This document shows, in pieces, positions 48,306 to 57,495 of a DNA stretch of 64,000 bases. Each line of letters opens with the position of its first letter. Position 1 is the stretch's first letter. Made by a program: the position numbers and the translations under genes. The stretch is from Arthrobacter dokdonellae (lineage in GTDB: Bacteria > Actinomycetota > Actinomycetes > Actinomycetales > Micrococcaceae), in assembly GCF_003268655.1 (NCBI RefSeq), contig NZ_CP029642.1:1240001-1304000 (forward strand), read 5' to 3'. The notes below the pieces were generated by a model. That model worked only from the letters and a program-made list of their open reading frames with translations. It was not told where the DNA came from and searched no databases.

Positions 48306-48323
48306 AGGCAACTTCAGTTGTAC
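48306..48323. promoter_or_regulatory. Shared palindromic operator, copy B
   Basis: AGGCAACTTCAGTTGTAC contains CAAC-N4-GTTG and matches 15 of 18 positions of the site at 41206-41223. It lies 60-80 bases before the ureohydrolase start, a good place for regulation. Confidence 0.65.
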
Positions 48324-48382
48324 GATGGTGAACGTAGACCGCCCGTGACGCAGGTCTACTGCCTATGAAACGAGGGACGTCC

Positions 48383-49465
48383 GTGAAAGAGATCCGCATC
48401 GAGGCCAATGGGAACCTGGGGCCCATCGATTCCTCCCAAATTCCACGCTATGCGGGTGCTGCCACGTATGCGCGGCTGCCCCGGCTGGACCAGATAGCCA
48501 AGGCTGACGTGTCCGTCGTCGGCGTCCCCTTTGACAGCGGCGTCTCCTACCGGCCAGGTGCGCGGTTTGGCGCCAACCACGTCCGTGAAGCGAGCAGGCT
48601 GCTGCGCCCGTACAACCCGGCCTGGGACGTGTCCCCGTTTGAAAACTGCCAGGTGGCGGACGCCGGGGACATGGCCGTGAACCCGTTCAACATCAACGAG
48701 GCCATTGAGACCATCCAGCACAATGCACTGGACCTCACGGCGGGCGGCTCGAAGCTGATGACCATCGGCGGGGACCACACCATCTCGCTGCCGCTGCTGC
48801 GCGCCGCCGCCGAGCGCGCCGGCGAGCCGGTTGCCATGCTGCACTTCGACGCGCACCTGGACACCTGGGACACCTACTTTGGCGCCGAATACACCCACGG
48901 CACCCCCTTCCGCCGCGCCGTCGAGGAAGGCCTGCTGGACACCGAGGCCATCTCGCACGTGGGCACCCGCGGCCCGCTGTACGGCAAGAAGGATCTCGAC
49001 GACGACCACCGCTTCGGCTTCGGCATCGTCACCAGCGCCGACGTCTACCACCAGGGCGTGCTGGAGACCGTGGCGAAAATCCGCGACCGCATCGGCAAGC
49101 GCCCCCTCTACATCTCCGTGGACATCGACGTCCTGGACCCCGCGCATGCCCCCGGCACCGGCACCCCGGAGGCCGGCGGCATCACCAGCCGCGAACTGAT
49201 CGAGATCATCCGGGGCTTCCGCGGCATGAACCTCATCGGCGCCGACATCGTGGAGGTGGCGCCCGCCTACGACCACGCCGAAATCACCGGCGTCGCCGCC
49301 AGTCACGTGGGCTTTGAGCTCATCTCCCTGATGGCGGACAACCATGTCCCCGGCGACCGTTTCGGCGCCGCGAACGGCTATGCCGCGCAGTCGCTCGATG
49401 CTGAAGCACGACGCCGGCCGGCCGGCTTTGCTGCCCGGACCGTCGCCACGGGCGGTGCCGAGTGA
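48383..49465 (+). CDS. speB: Agmatinase/guanidinobutyrase-family ureohydrolase
   Basis: A protein of about 360 residues with the full binuclear Mn signature: [21 protein letters not shown], and [22 protein letters not shown]. It hydrolyses a guanidino compound to an amine and urea. Arthrobacter enzymes of this group act on 4-guanidinobutyrate as well as agmatine, so the symbol is tentative. GTG 48383 has GAGGGA five bases upstream; an ATG at 48365 is the alternative. It is coupled by a 4-base overlap to a ThDP enzyme gene and preceded by the XRE-cupin-type operator. Confidence 0.87.
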   Translation: MKEIRIEANGNLGPIDSSQIPRYAGAATYARLPRLDQIAKADVSVVGVPFDSGVSYRPGARFGANHVREASRLLRPYNPAWDVSPFENCQVADAGDMAVNPFNINEAIETIQHNALDLTAGGSKLMTIGGDHTISLPLLRAAAERAGEPVAMLHFDAHLDTWDTYFGAEYTHGTPFRRAVEEGLLDTEAISHVGTRGPLYGKKDLDDDHRFGFGIVTSADVYHQGVLETVAKIRDRIGKRPLYISVDIDVLDPAHAPGTGTPEAGGITSRELIEIIRGFRGMNLIGADIVEVAPAYDHAEITGVAASHVGFELISLMADNHVPGDRFGAANGYAAQSLDAEARRRPAGFAARTVATGGAE

Positions 49466-51183
49466 GTGACGCGGCAATCGGCCAGACGACCGATTTTGAC
49501 CCCGGCGCCCCGGCAGCCCCGGCGAGGGGAACCACCCAGCGCAACGGCGGGGACCTCGTCGTCGAAACCCTGACGGCCCTGGGCGCGAAGACCGTCTTCG
49601 GCATCCCGGGCCAGCACGCGCTGGGCCTGTTCGACGCCCTCAGCCGCTCCCCGCTGCACTTCGTCTCCTCCCGCGTGGAGAACAACTCGGCGTTCGCCGC
49701 GGACGGCTATTCGCGCGCCACGGGCGAGGTGGGCGTGCTGTTCCTCTCGACCGGTCCCGGCGCCCTCACCGCGCTGGCCGGCCTCCAGGAGGCGTATGCC
49801 ACGGGCGTGCCGATGATCGTGGTCGCCAGCCAGATCCCGCTGGAAGGCCTGGGGGCCCGGCGCAAGGGCATGCTGCACCAGCTCGATGACCAAAAGGCGT
49901 CGGCGGCCAACGTCACCAAGAGCCAGCGGCTCATCCAGCACGCCTCCGGCATCCCCTCCGCGATCCAGGACGCCTGGACGGAGGCCGTGTCCTCGCCGCA
50001 GGGACCGGTGTGGATCGAGGTTCCGCAGAACGTGCTGCTGGATCCGATCTTTGTGCCCGCCGTCGAGGACGCCCTGGCCGAGCCCTTCGACAACCCGCCC
50101 CGGGTGGAGCTGGTCCGCGAGGCCGTCACATGGCTGACCGAATCCAAACGCCCCGCCATCGTGGCCGGGGGAGGGGTGCGCCGGGGACGGGCCCGGGCGC
50201 AGCTGCTGTCCATCGCCGAGAAACTCAACGCCCCGGTGGTCTGCACGCCCGGCGGCAACGGGGCATTCCCCTGGAACCACGAGCTCTCGCTGCAGTCGTG
50301 GGTCGAGGACCGCTACGTCACCGAGGTCCTGGAGGATGCCGACGTCCTGGTGGTCATCGGCTCGTCCCTGGGCGAGGTGTCCAGCAACTACTTCACCATG
50401 GAACCGCGCGGGCGCATCATCCAGATCGACGCCGAACCCCGGGTCCTGGAGTCCAACCGCCCTGCGCTGGGCATCCGGGCCGACGCCGGGCAGGCCCTGA
50501 CGGCGCTCGACGACGCCCTGGACGCGTCGCTCAGTGCCGACGCCGACTGGCACGGCGCCACGCCCCAGGCGGTGGTGAAGGAGACGCTCGCCAAGGTTGC
50601 CCAGCGTCTCGACGGGCAGGACCTGTCCGTCGAACGAAAGTTCATGGCGGACATCCGCGAGGCGGTCCCGGCGGACATGCAGACGTTCTGGGACATGACC
50701 ATCTCCGCCTACTGGGGCTGGAGCTGCTGGGACTCCCGCGACGGCGAATTCCACTCGGCCCAAGGCGCCGGCGGCCTCGGCTACGGCTTCCCCGCCGCCA
50801 TTGGCGGAGCCCTCGGCCTCCAGGGCCAGGGCAGGCCCGCCCGCGTGCTGGCCGTGGCCGGCGACGGCTCCTCCATGTACTCCATCTCCGAATTGGCCAC
50901 GGCCAGGCAGCACAACGCGCCGGTCACCTGGCTGATTGTGGACGACGGCGGCTACGGCATCCTGCGCGAGTACATGGTCGGCGCTTTCGGGAAGGCCACG
51001 CACACGGAGCTGGCCCGCCCGGACTTCGTCAAGCTCGCGGAAGCCTTCGGCGTCCCGGCCCGGCGAGTCAGGCCCGAGGATGTCGGGGACGCGCTCAGGG
51101 AAGGCTTCGCCGCGGACGGGCCGAACGTCGTCGTGGTTGACGTGCTCCTGAAGATGTTCGGGCCCACGCACCTGGACATCTGA
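49462..51183 (+). CDS. Thiamine-diphosphate enzyme of the acetolactate synthase/benzoylformate decarboxylase group
   Basis: A 573-residue three-domain ThDP protein: PYR domain ([36 protein letters not shown] with the catalytic Glu), central domain (about 200-340) and PP domain ([17 protein letters not shown], with DDGGYG in place of the usual N-x-G). The GDG motif is intact. Coupling to the ureohydrolase suggests action on a 2-oxo acid linked to guanidino or arginine catabolism, for example a 2-oxo-guanidino acid decarboxylase (inference). Ordinary acetolactate synthase is unlikely: no regulatory subunit follows and the neighbours do not fit. Confidence 0.83.
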   Translation: MSDAAIGQTTDFDPGAPAAPARGTTQRNGGDLVVETLTALGAKTVFGIPGQHALGLFDALSRSPLHFVSSRVENNSAFAADGYSRATGEVGVLFLSTGPGALTALAGLQEAYATGVPMIVVASQIPLEGLGARRKGMLHQLDDQKASAANVTKSQRLIQHASGIPSAIQDAWTEAVSSPQGPVWIEVPQNVLLDPIFVPAVEDALAEPFDNPPRVELVREAVTWLTESKRPAIVAGGGVRRGRARAQLLSIAEKLNAPVVCTPGGNGAFPWNHELSLQSWVEDRYVTEVLEDADVLVVIGSSLGEVSSNYFTMEPRGRIIQIDAEPRVLESNRPALGIRADAGQALTALDDALDASLSADADWHGATPQAVVKETLAKVAQRLDGQDLSVERKFMADIREAVPADMQTFWDMTISAYWGWSCWDSRDGEFHSAQGAGGLGYGFPAAIGGALGLQGQGRPARVLAVAGDGSSMYSISELATARQHNAPVTWLIVDDGGYGILREYMVGAFGKATHTELARPDFVKLAEAFGVPARRVRPEDVGDALREGFAADGPNVVVVDVLLKMFGPTHLDI

Positions 51184-51269
51184 AGTTCCGAACCGGAGGG
51201 GCCCGCTGCCGGGGAGCGGGAACAGGCTGGCGCCGCGGACGAAGGCCAGGAAATAGAACCGACCGGGCC

Positions 51270-51722
51270 TTGGAGTGGACCGAGCTGGCACCGCTCATTG
51301 GCCCCAGTTTGGTGGGAGAGGTGGAAAGGAAGGCCGCCCAATTCACCGTTGAGGTCACGAGGGAGACGCTTCAGGCCGTCGGGGCGGCTGAAAGCCCTGA
51401 TTCGGGCGAGCGAGAAAAGTGGCAGGCGGCGCTCCAACGGCTGAATGAACATCTTTTCGGGCTGAAGTTTCGGGACGAGATACTTCGCGTCACGCAGGAG
51501 CGCCTGTCCGCCATCAGCGGTGGAGTCCTGAAAGGCGTGGACATTGGCTCGGACAGGTTGGTGGGGCGCCACCAAACCGACGTCGCCTTCAAGGTCGTCG
51601 AAGTGAGTGTCGGAAAGCTGAATAGGACATTGATCGCCCACAGCGCGAAGCAGGATGACCCGTTTGTTGCCTGCCAGCTGCTTGAATCCGGATTGCAGGG
51701 CGGAATTGCGTCCTTGGGGTAG
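51270..51722 (+). CDS. Hypothetical protein
   Basis: Not recognised. The 150-residue frame begins with TTG 51270, a weak choice. The composition is charged and helical (EREKWQAALQRLNEHLFGLKF, RVTQERLSAISGG) with no hydrophobic segment. Third codon positions are less GC-rich than in neighbouring genes, hinting at different ancestry. It stands alone between the ThDP gene and the next small gene. Confidence 0.45.
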   Translation: MEWTELAPLIGPSLVGEVERKAAQFTVEVTRETLQAVGAAESPDSGEREKWQAALQRLNEHLFGLKFRDEILRVTQERLSAISGGVLKGVDIGSDRLVGRHQTDVAFKVVEVSVGKLNRTLIAHSAKQDDPFVACQLLESGLQGGIASLG

Positions 51723-51815
51723 CCGGTGCGGGTGTCTGCGGGCCGGCAAGCAGAGCGCGTGATCACACGATACGCCCACACGCCGGCGGATCCGTCAAAG
51801 CGGATAATGGGAGCC

Positions 51816-52151
51816 ATGGAGCCTGCGGTGCGCTTTGAGACGGTGGTGGACCTGTTCGCGGAGATGCCCGGCATCACCCCGCCCGACGCCGGACGCGGCT
51901 TTGGGCGGTCGGCCCTGCGGATCGACGGGCGGATCTTTGCGATGCTGGTCCGCGGCCGCTTCGTGGTGAAGCTGCCGGCGGGCCGCGTGGACGCGCTGCT
52001 CGCGGCGGGTGAGGGTGGCCGCTTCGACGCCAACAAGGGCAAGCCCATGAAGGAATGGTTCGCCGTTGCCCCGGATTCGACCTTGGACTGGGGCACGCTG
52101 GCGGCCGAGGCGCTGGATTTTGTCCGCGGGCGCGGACCGGCAGGGACCTAG
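51816..52151 (+). CDS. YjbR/TfoX-N-like small protein
   Basis: A 111-residue protein (from ATG 51816; the frame extends to 51726). GRSALRIDGRIFAMLVRGRFVVKLP and FDANKGKPMKEWFAV resemble the TfoX N-terminal/MmcQ-YjbR-like fold, in which a two-layer alpha/beta domain binds partners or DNA. The role is unknown. The next pseudogene begins ten bases downstream. Confidence 0.7.
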   Translation: MEPAVRFETVVDLFAEMPGITPPDAGRGFGRSALRIDGRIFAMLVRGRFVVKLPAGRVDALLAAGEGGRFDANKGKPMKEWFAVAPDSTLDWGTLAAEALDFVRGRGPAGT

Positions 52152-52161
52152 ACGGGGCCGC

Positions 52162-52556
52162 ATGGCGATTGTGTACAAGGCCGAGCTGCGGCCTTCAAAA
52201 ATGGAACTCCTGGCCCAATGGCTGCCGCAACAGCCGTGGTTCAGCGGTGACTCAAAGGCATGGGTCCGGCTTGGCTCCTTTCGCTGTGACGACCCCGACG
52301 GCGAGGTGGGCCTCGAGACCCTCCTGGTCGGCGCCGGGGCCGGTGCCTGCCAGGTGCCGCTGAGCTACCGGGCCGCACCGCTGGACGGGGCCGCGGCGTT
52401 CCTTGTCGGCACCATGGATCGCTCACGCTGCGGATCGTCCGCGCACTGGACCTCTCCGCCGTCGTGCATGGTGAGCCCGCGCTGACAGCGTCCCGGGCGG
52501 GGCAGGACACGCCGGTACAGCTGGCGGCCCTGGCAGCCGGACCCGTCGCGTCCTAG
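52162..52556 (+). pseudogene. Maltokinase N-cap-like (CG0192-type) protein, internally deleted
   Basis: From ATG 52162 the frame reads AELRPSKMELLAQWLPQQPW, GSFRCDDPDGEVGLETLLVG and PLSYRAAPLDGAAAFLVGTM, the N-terminal part of a family resembling maltokinase N-terminal caps. After that it shifts. A different frame continues LRIVRALDLSAVVHGEPALT and ends TAG at 52554-52556, matching the family's C-terminal type strand (V-R-x-LDLS). The middle section (about 50 residues) is missing. It is read as a deletion plus frameshift near 52415. Confidence 0.7.
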
Positions 52557-52593
52557 GGATGCGCCCGGGAAAGCTTGTCGGCGTTTTGCTCCG

Positions 52594-53010
52594 TCAGGCA
52601 CCCAGAGTGTCGGCATGCCGGTGGGAGACCTTCCATGCCCCGTCTTCCCGCCGATAGACCTGCGTGGCCCGGAGGGTGTAGGTCCGGGGCTGGCCGTCCA
52701 CGGACGCCGAGGTGTGCTCCAGGGCCGAGGTGTAGGCCATGCCGTCGGCCACGTCGTACGCCTGCAGTTCAACTGCGTAGGACGTGCAGTCGGAAAATGA
52801 GTGCTCAAGGTAGGTGAAGACCTCCTCAAGCTGTCGCTGTCCAAAAGCGTCGCGCCACGCACCCAGCAGGCTCACGGGCTCATTGCGGGACCAGATGGCC
52901 CGGCGCGGAGCCGCGTTCCCATTGTGGAGCGCCACTTCCGCCTGGTACAAGGTGGAGTTGACCCATGCCAGAAAATCTTCCCGGTTGTCCATGGTCCAGT
53001 ATCGCGCCAT
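52594..53010 (-). CDS. SnoaL/DUF4440-like protein
   Basis: A 138-residue protein of NTF2-like (cone-shaped) character, with DFLAWVNSTLYQAEVALHNG, FTYLEHSFSDCTSYAVELQAYDV, and a C-terminal RREDGAWKVSHRHAD, typical of DUF4440/SnoaL-like proteins. ATG 53010 is chosen; the frame continues antisense to the TetR gene. Function unknown. It is divergent from the TetR gene across two operator palindromes and is therefore probably its target. Confidence 0.75.
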   Translation of the reverse strand: MARYWTMDNREDFLAWVNSTLYQAEVALHNGNAAPRRAIWSRNEPVSLLGAWRDAFGQRQLEEVFTYLEHSFSDCTSYAVELQAYDVADGMAYTSALEHTSASVDGQPRTYTLRATQVYRREDGAWKVSHRHADTLGA

Positions 53011-53034
53011 CTGCCGTCCAGTGAAATCCCTCAG

Positions 53035-53048
53035 TTGAACAAGTTCAA
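53035..53048. promoter_or_regulatory. TetR operator, site 1
   Basis: TTGAACAAGTTCAA, a 6-bp inverted repeat with a 2-base centre, lies 25 bases before the SnoaL-like start. Confidence 0.7.
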
Positions 53049-53069
53049 AAATGGTGATTGACTCAATAC

Positions 53070-53081
53070 TGAACACGTTCA
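53070..53081. promoter_or_regulatory. TetR operator, site 2
   Basis: TGAACACGTTCA shares the half-site TGAAC-N2-GTTCA with site 1. It lies 16 bases before the TetR start, so the regulator probably represses itself and the divergent gene. Confidence 0.7.
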
Positions 53082-53097
53082 AAAACAAGGGGTCCAG

Positions 53098-53751
53098 ATG
53101 GTCGGCAACAAAAGTGCGCAAACCCGGGTGCTGGTGCTGGAGACGGCGCTGGCCATGTTCCGCAGCAAGGGCTATGCCAAGACCACTATGCGGGCCATTG
53201 CCGTCGAGGCCGGCGTTTCCCTGGGCAGCGCCTACTACTACTTCGCGTCCAAGGACGAGCTGGTCCTGGAGCTCTACCGGGAATCCGTCGCGGAGCAGCG
53301 GGCAGCCGCCTCCAAGGTGTTGGGAACCACGAATGGCTTGGCCGGGAGGCTGGGGGCTGCCATGCACGCCGGCCTTGACGCGCTCGCTCCGTATCACAGC
53401 TTTGGCGGGGCGTTCATGGGCAGCGCACTGCCGCCGCAATCTGCCGTCAATCCGTTTGGCGAGGCGTCGCGCGAGGTCCGGGAGTCCGCCGTCGGAATAT
53501 TCACGGAGGTTGTGGCCGGCACAAAAGTTCCCCCGTTCCTCCGCACCAGGCTGCCCGAGCTGCTGTGGCTCGCCTACATGGGGATCGTGCTGTTTTGGGT
53601 GTACGACCGCTCCGAAGGCCAGCGCCGCACGCGCACCCTGGTCGACGGCGCGGCACCGCTGATCGGCAAGCTCGTCTCCCTGTCCAGGCTGCCGGTGGTC
53701 AAGCCGCTGGTCGAGGAGGCGCTCGAGCTCAAGGACCGGGTGCAGCCATGA
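53098..53751 (+). CDS. TetR-family regulator
   Basis: A 217-residue protein with an N-terminal TetR helix-turn-helix (residues about 10-55: AMFRSKGYAKTTMRAIAVEAG, VSLGSAYYYFASKDELVLEL) and a helical ligand domain. The ATG follows AAGGGG. It is divergent from the SnoaL-like gene and overlaps the epimerase gene by four bases. Paired TGAAC/GTTCA palindromes in the intergenic region are its likely operators. Effector unknown. Confidence 0.9.
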   Translation: MVGNKSAQTRVLVLETALAMFRSKGYAKTTMRAIAVEAGVSLGSAYYYFASKDELVLELYRESVAEQRAAASKVLGTTNGLAGRLGAAMHAGLDALAPYHSFGGAFMGSALPPQSAVNPFGEASREVRESAVGIFTEVVAGTKVPPFLRTRLPELLWLAYMGIVLFWVYDRSEGQRRTRTLVDGAAPLIGKLVSLSRLPVVKPLVEEALELKDRVQP

Positions 53752-54641
53752 AACTGGCCGTGATCGCCGGAGCCTCCGGATTCATCGGCACGCACTTTCG
53801 GCGCGAGTTGGAAGCCGCCGGGTGGCAGGTCCGCAGCGTCGGCCGGACGACGGGCGACGCCACCTGGGGAGACACCGCGGCCATCGCCGGGGTGCTCGAA
53901 GGCGCCGACTTCCTGCTGAACCTGGCCGGCAAGTCGGTGTCCTGCCGCTACAACGCACGCAACAAGGCGGAAATTGTCCGGTCCCGGCTCGAGACAACGG
54001 CGGAGCTGGGCCGCGCCATCGCCGCATGCCGCGTTCCGCCCCTCGACTGGTTCAACGCCAGCACGGGCACCATCTACCGGGATGCGCGGGACCGGCCCCA
54101 CGCCGAGGACGACGGCGAACTTGGCTCGGGCTTCTCCGTGGACGTGGCGCGGGGCTGGGAAGGGGCGCTCGCGGCGGCAGCCACCCCGGCGACGCGGAAG
54201 ATCCCGCTGCGGATCACCATTGTCATGGGCCCGGGTGGCGGCGTGATGCGGCCCTTCGTGAACCTGGCCAGGCTGGGGCTGGGCGGGGCCATGGGAGGCG
54301 GCGGGCAGAAGTACAGCTGGATCCATGTGGACGACCTGATCCGCGCCGTGCTGTTCCTGCACGGCCATCCCGAACTGCACGGCCCCGTCAACATTGCTTC
54401 GCCCCGTGTGGTCGACAACCGCGAGCTCATGGCGGCGGTGCGCCGGAACGTGGGTGTTCCGTTCGGATTGCCCACCCCCGCCTGGCTGCTGAAAATGGGT
54501 GCGGTGGTGATACGCACGGAACCTGAGCTGGTGCTCAAAAGCCGGTGGGTGTGGCCCGCGAAGCTGCAGGACGCCGGATTCACCTGGCAGCATCCGGACA
54601 TGGACGGCGCGCTGGCTGACATTATGGCAGGGGACCGCTGA
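53748..54641 (+). CDS. NAD-dependent epimerase family protein (TIGR01777/DUF1731 type)
   Basis: A 297-residue extended short-chain dehydrogenase-like protein. The N-terminal AVIAGASGFIGTHFRREL is a dinucleotide-binding GxxGxxG motif, and SWIHVDDLIRAVLFL and GPVNIASPRVVDNRELM are typical of the YfcH/DUF1731 subgroup. That group has an altered catalytic site and usually unknown substrate. Its start overlaps the TetR stop, so it is co-transcribed with the regulator. Confidence 0.85.
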   Translation: MKLAVIAGASGFIGTHFRRELEAAGWQVRSVGRTTGDATWGDTAAIAGVLEGADFLLNLAGKSVSCRYNARNKAEIVRSRLETTAELGRAIAACRVPPLDWFNASTGTIYRDARDRPHAEDDGELGSGFSVDVARGWEGALAAAATPATRKIPLRITIVMGPGGGVMRPFVNLARLGLGGAMGGGGQKYSWIHVDDLIRAVLFLHGHPELHGPVNIASPRVVDNRELMAAVRRNVGVPFGLPTPAWLLKMGAVVIRTEPELVLKSRWVWPAKLQDAGFTWQHPDMDGALADIMAGDR

Positions 54642-54642
54642 C

Positions 54643-55023
54643 ATGGCGGGACCGGGTCGGGACTCAGGAATTTGGCAGGCTCAATCGCCGGGATTTCGGC
54701 GGGCACAATCACACGGTCCTTCGTATGGTTTTCCGGTCGCTGCCGTGTTTGGCCTTCCACTGGCAGTCCTGGTGGCCTGGCCGCTGCGCCGGATTCGCAG
54801 CCAGTGGCTCCACGTGGCCGCCCTTGCCCTGGCCACCGGGCTTGCGTTCTGGATCGCAGTCGCCGGTATGGGCGGGTGGGCCAATCTGCTTTCGGGGTGG
54901 GGTGTGGGCCTGTTCGCCGGCGACTGCGCAGCCATCGGGCGTGCCGCTGTCATGCCCATGGTCGCCCGGCGGAACGGACGGCCCCCGACGCCGCCCGCAA
55001 AAGGCCCCACAGCCTCATGGTGA
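54643..55023 (+). CDS. Small hypothetical membrane protein, possibly truncated
   Basis: The 126-residue frame starts one base after the epimerase stop. Residues about 30-48 and 55-75 are hydrophobic, with LRRIRSQWLHV between them; the C-terminus is basic and Pro-rich. Family unknown. The first 28 residues have no resemblance to anything and look like read-through, so it may be a truncated membrane protein. Confidence 0.4.
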   Translation: MAGPGRDSGIWQAQSPGFRRAQSHGPSYGFPVAAVFGLPLAVLVAWPLRRIRSQWLHVAALALATGLAFWIAVAGMGGWANLLSGWGVGLFAGDCAAIGRAAVMPMVARRNGRPPTPPAKGPTASW

Positions 55024-55107
55024 AAGGATGGGCCAGCAGATCGATGGCCGCCTGCACGCGGCGTCGATCCGCAGCCCCGAAAGCCCGCCGTCCGATAGGC
55101 TCGGCCC

Positions 55108-57189
55108 ATGAGCAACGCGGCCACCATCAATGTCACCACGCGCACCATCGAGCTGGCCGAACTCGGCCCCGACTCCCCATTGCCCACGGTGCAGCCGCTG
55201 CTTGAGCCGCCCTACGTCGTGGACGGCGGCATTCCCGAGGAAATCGTCGAGGGTGCCCGCTGGGGCAGGGCGAAAAACATGTACCCCTACCCGCTGCAGG
55301 ATGCGTACACGCGGGGGACCAGCGCAACGGAGCTGACCGCCGTCGTACTTGAAAATGGGCACCTCAAGGCCACGTTCCTGCCGCAGCTGGGCGGGCGGCT
55401 GTGGCAGCTGACCGACAAGGACGCGGGCAAGGAACTGCTGCACACGGGGGACCGCATCCAGTTCGCCAACCTGGCGCTGCGCAACGCGTGGTTTGCCGGC
55501 GGCATCGAGTGGAACATCGGCACGCGCGGGCACTCGCCCACCACCTGCGCGCCGCTCCACACCGCGGTTGTGCACACGCCCGAGGGGCAGGAGGTGCTGC
55601 GCATGTGGGAGTTCGACCGCCTGCGCGAGGTGGTGTTCCAAATTGACGCGTGGCTGCCGGCCGGTTCCAAGGTGCTGTTCACGGCGGTGCGCATCCGCAA
55701 CCCGAATGACCATGCCGTGCCGATGTACTGGTGGAGCAACGCCGCCATTCCAATGGGCCCGGCAACGCGGGTCATCGCCCCGGCCGCGCGCGCCTACGCC
55801 ACGGGCTACGACGGCTCCATGGCCGTGGTGCGGCCCGCCGACTTCCACGGGATCGACGCCACCTGGCCCGCCCGGAATCCACATGCGGCGGACTTCTTCT
55901 TCGACCTGGCCCCGGAGCAGCGCCGCTGGGAGGTCGCCATGGACGACGCCGGAGACGGGCTTGCGCTCATCTCCTCACCCCGGCTGCGGGGCCGGAAGCT
56001 GTTCGTCTGGGGCGAGAACGCCGGCGGCCACCGGTGGCAGGAGTGGCTGACGCCTTCCTCGCAGGGCGCGGAGCCGCGGCGGTATGCGGAGATCCAGTCG
56101 GGACTGGCCCAGACCCAGTTTGAACACGTGCCGATGCCGGCCGGGACGTCGTGGCAGTGGGTCGAGGCCTACGGCAACGCGCGCTTGGACCCTTCCCAGG
56201 CCGGTGGCGCCTGGGACGCCGCCGGTGGACATGCCGGGGAAAGGGTGGATGCCCTGGTTTCCGAAGAGGCCGTGGAGGCGGCGCTCGCCGACTCCACGCG
56301 CTGGGCGGACGTGGCTCCCACGGAATTTGTGGTGGCCGGCAGCGGCTGGGGTGCGCTGGAGCGGGCCCGTCGGCATGCGTCCGGCATGGACTGGATTGAC
56401 GAGTCCGGCACGCCGTTTGCCGACGAAAGCCTGACCGCCGACCAGGCGCCGTGGCTGGACCTGCTGACGGCGAACGCCGGCATTGTGGAGAAGCCCTTCG
56501 AGGCGTCGGTTGCGGAGGAGGCGCGCCAGCCGTTTGGCGGGGCTGGATCGTTTGTCAGGGGCCTGGACTGGGAGGACCTGCTCGCGGCCGCACGCAACGA
56601 AAGCGCCGAGGCCGCGTTCCACCACGCGGTCATGGTCCACGCCCGGGCGGACGCCACGAGCGCCGAAGACATGCAGGCCGTGATTGGGATGTATCGGCGG
56701 GCCATGGGGGGCCTTGTCACCGCTGACACGTTCGCGGCGGGAAACCATCCGGACGGGATCGTCGGGGCCGGCGCACCGCTGGGCAACCGAAGCCGGCCGC
56801 TGGCGCTCCGGGGCTTGGGCCTGGCGCTGATGGCTGCCGGGGACGTCGACGAGGGACTGACTCAACTCAATTTCGCCTGCCACTACGCGCCCGGCAACCG
56901 TGCCCTGCTGCTGGAAGCCATGTCGCTGGCCGTGGACAACGGCTGGCCGGAAATGGTGTTTGACGTGCTTGAAGGGGCGCCGGCATCCATGCTGTCGCTG
57001 GGCCGGGTGAAGTTCCTGCAGGCCAGGGCCCATGCTGACGCGGGGAACAGGGGTGCAGCGGCCGCGATCCTCAAGGCAGGGATTGAAGTGCCGGACCTGC
57101 GCGAGGGCGCCAATTCCATCACCGAGCTGTGGCGGCGCGTCTGTCCGGGGGAGGACGTGCCCGAGCAGTATCAATTCAGCATGCGCTGA
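55108..57189 (+). CDS. DUF5107-domain protein with C-terminal TPR-like region
   Basis: A 693-residue protein. Residues 30-330 resemble the DUF5107 beta-sandwich domain: LPQLGGRLWQLTDKDAGKEL, GGIEWNIGTRGHSP, MYWWSNAAIPMGP, and RRYAEIQSGLAQTQFEHVPM. Residues 500-680 are Ala/Leu-rich helices with alternating small residues, in the style of tetratricopeptide repeats. The family is often carbohydrate-related (galactose-mutarotase-like) but is not well characterised. The ATG is chosen as the first in-frame start. It is monocistronic, with a repeat-filled gap downstream. Confidence 0.75.
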   Translation: MSNAATINVTTRTIELAELGPDSPLPTVQPLLEPPYVVDGGIPEEIVEGARWGRAKNMYPYPLQDAYTRGTSATELTAVVLENGHLKATFLPQLGGRLWQLTDKDAGKELLHTGDRIQFANLALRNAWFAGGIEWNIGTRGHSPTTCAPLHTAVVHTPEGQEVLRMWEFDRLREVVFQIDAWLPAGSKVLFTAVRIRNPNDHAVPMYWWSNAAIPMGPATRVIAPAARAYATGYDGSMAVVRPADFHGIDATWPARNPHAADFFFDLAPEQRRWEVAMDDAGDGLALISSPRLRGRKLFVWGENAGGHRWQEWLTPSSQGAEPRRYAEIQSGLAQTQFEHVPMPAGTSWQWVEAYGNARLDPSQAGGAWDAAGGHAGERVDALVSEEAVEAALADSTRWADVAPTEFVVAGSGWGALERARRHASGMDWIDESGTPFADESLTADQAPWLDLLTANAGIVEKPFEASVAEEARQPFGGAGSFVRGLDWEDLLAAARNESAEAAFHHAVMVHARADATSAEDMQAVIGMYRRAMGGLVTADTFAAGNHPDGIVGAGAPLGNRSRPLALRGLGLALMAAGDVDEGLTQLNFACHYAPGNRALLLEAMSLAVDNGWPEMVFDVLEGAPASMLSLGRVKFLQARAHADAGNRGAAAAILKAGIEVPDLREGANSITELWRRVCPGEDVPEQYQFSMR

Positions 57190-57200
57190 GCACGAGGGGG

Positions 57201-57395
57201 ATCGATGGTGCAGCTCCTGCGGGTTGCCGGCCGCCCCCATTGAATTCTGGGAATCGATGGTGCAGCTCCTGCGACTTAGGCCCGGTCCAGGTCGCGGGAG
57301 CTGCACCGTCGATTTCTGGGGCCCGGTCCAGGTCGCGGGAGCTGCACCGTCGATTTCTGGGGCCCGGTTCAGGTCGCGGGAGCTGCGCCGTCGAT
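57201..57395. repeat. Inverted array of 21-bp motifs with 41-bp spacing
   Basis: Two forward copies of ATCGATGGTGCAGCTCCTGCG (at 57201 and 57253) are followed by three inverted-orientation copies (57293-57313, 57334-57354, 57375-57395) spaced exactly 41 bases, the last with one change. The two orientations could pair in long hairpins. The array fills the gap between the DUF5107 and GntR genes; no gene is supported. Confidence 0.85.
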
Positions 57396-57495
57396 TTCCG
57401 TGGCCGGGTTCAGGGCCTCGCTGTGTCCGCCACCGGCCACCGGATGGCAGGAACCCGCATTGACACCGGCCTGTGAGCCGTGTCATAGTCATGTC

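Noticed and set aside
57032..57463. A plus-strand frame through the 57.2-kb repeats
   Set aside because: It overlaps the DUF5107 gene end and its sequence is just the translated repeat; no start or family support.
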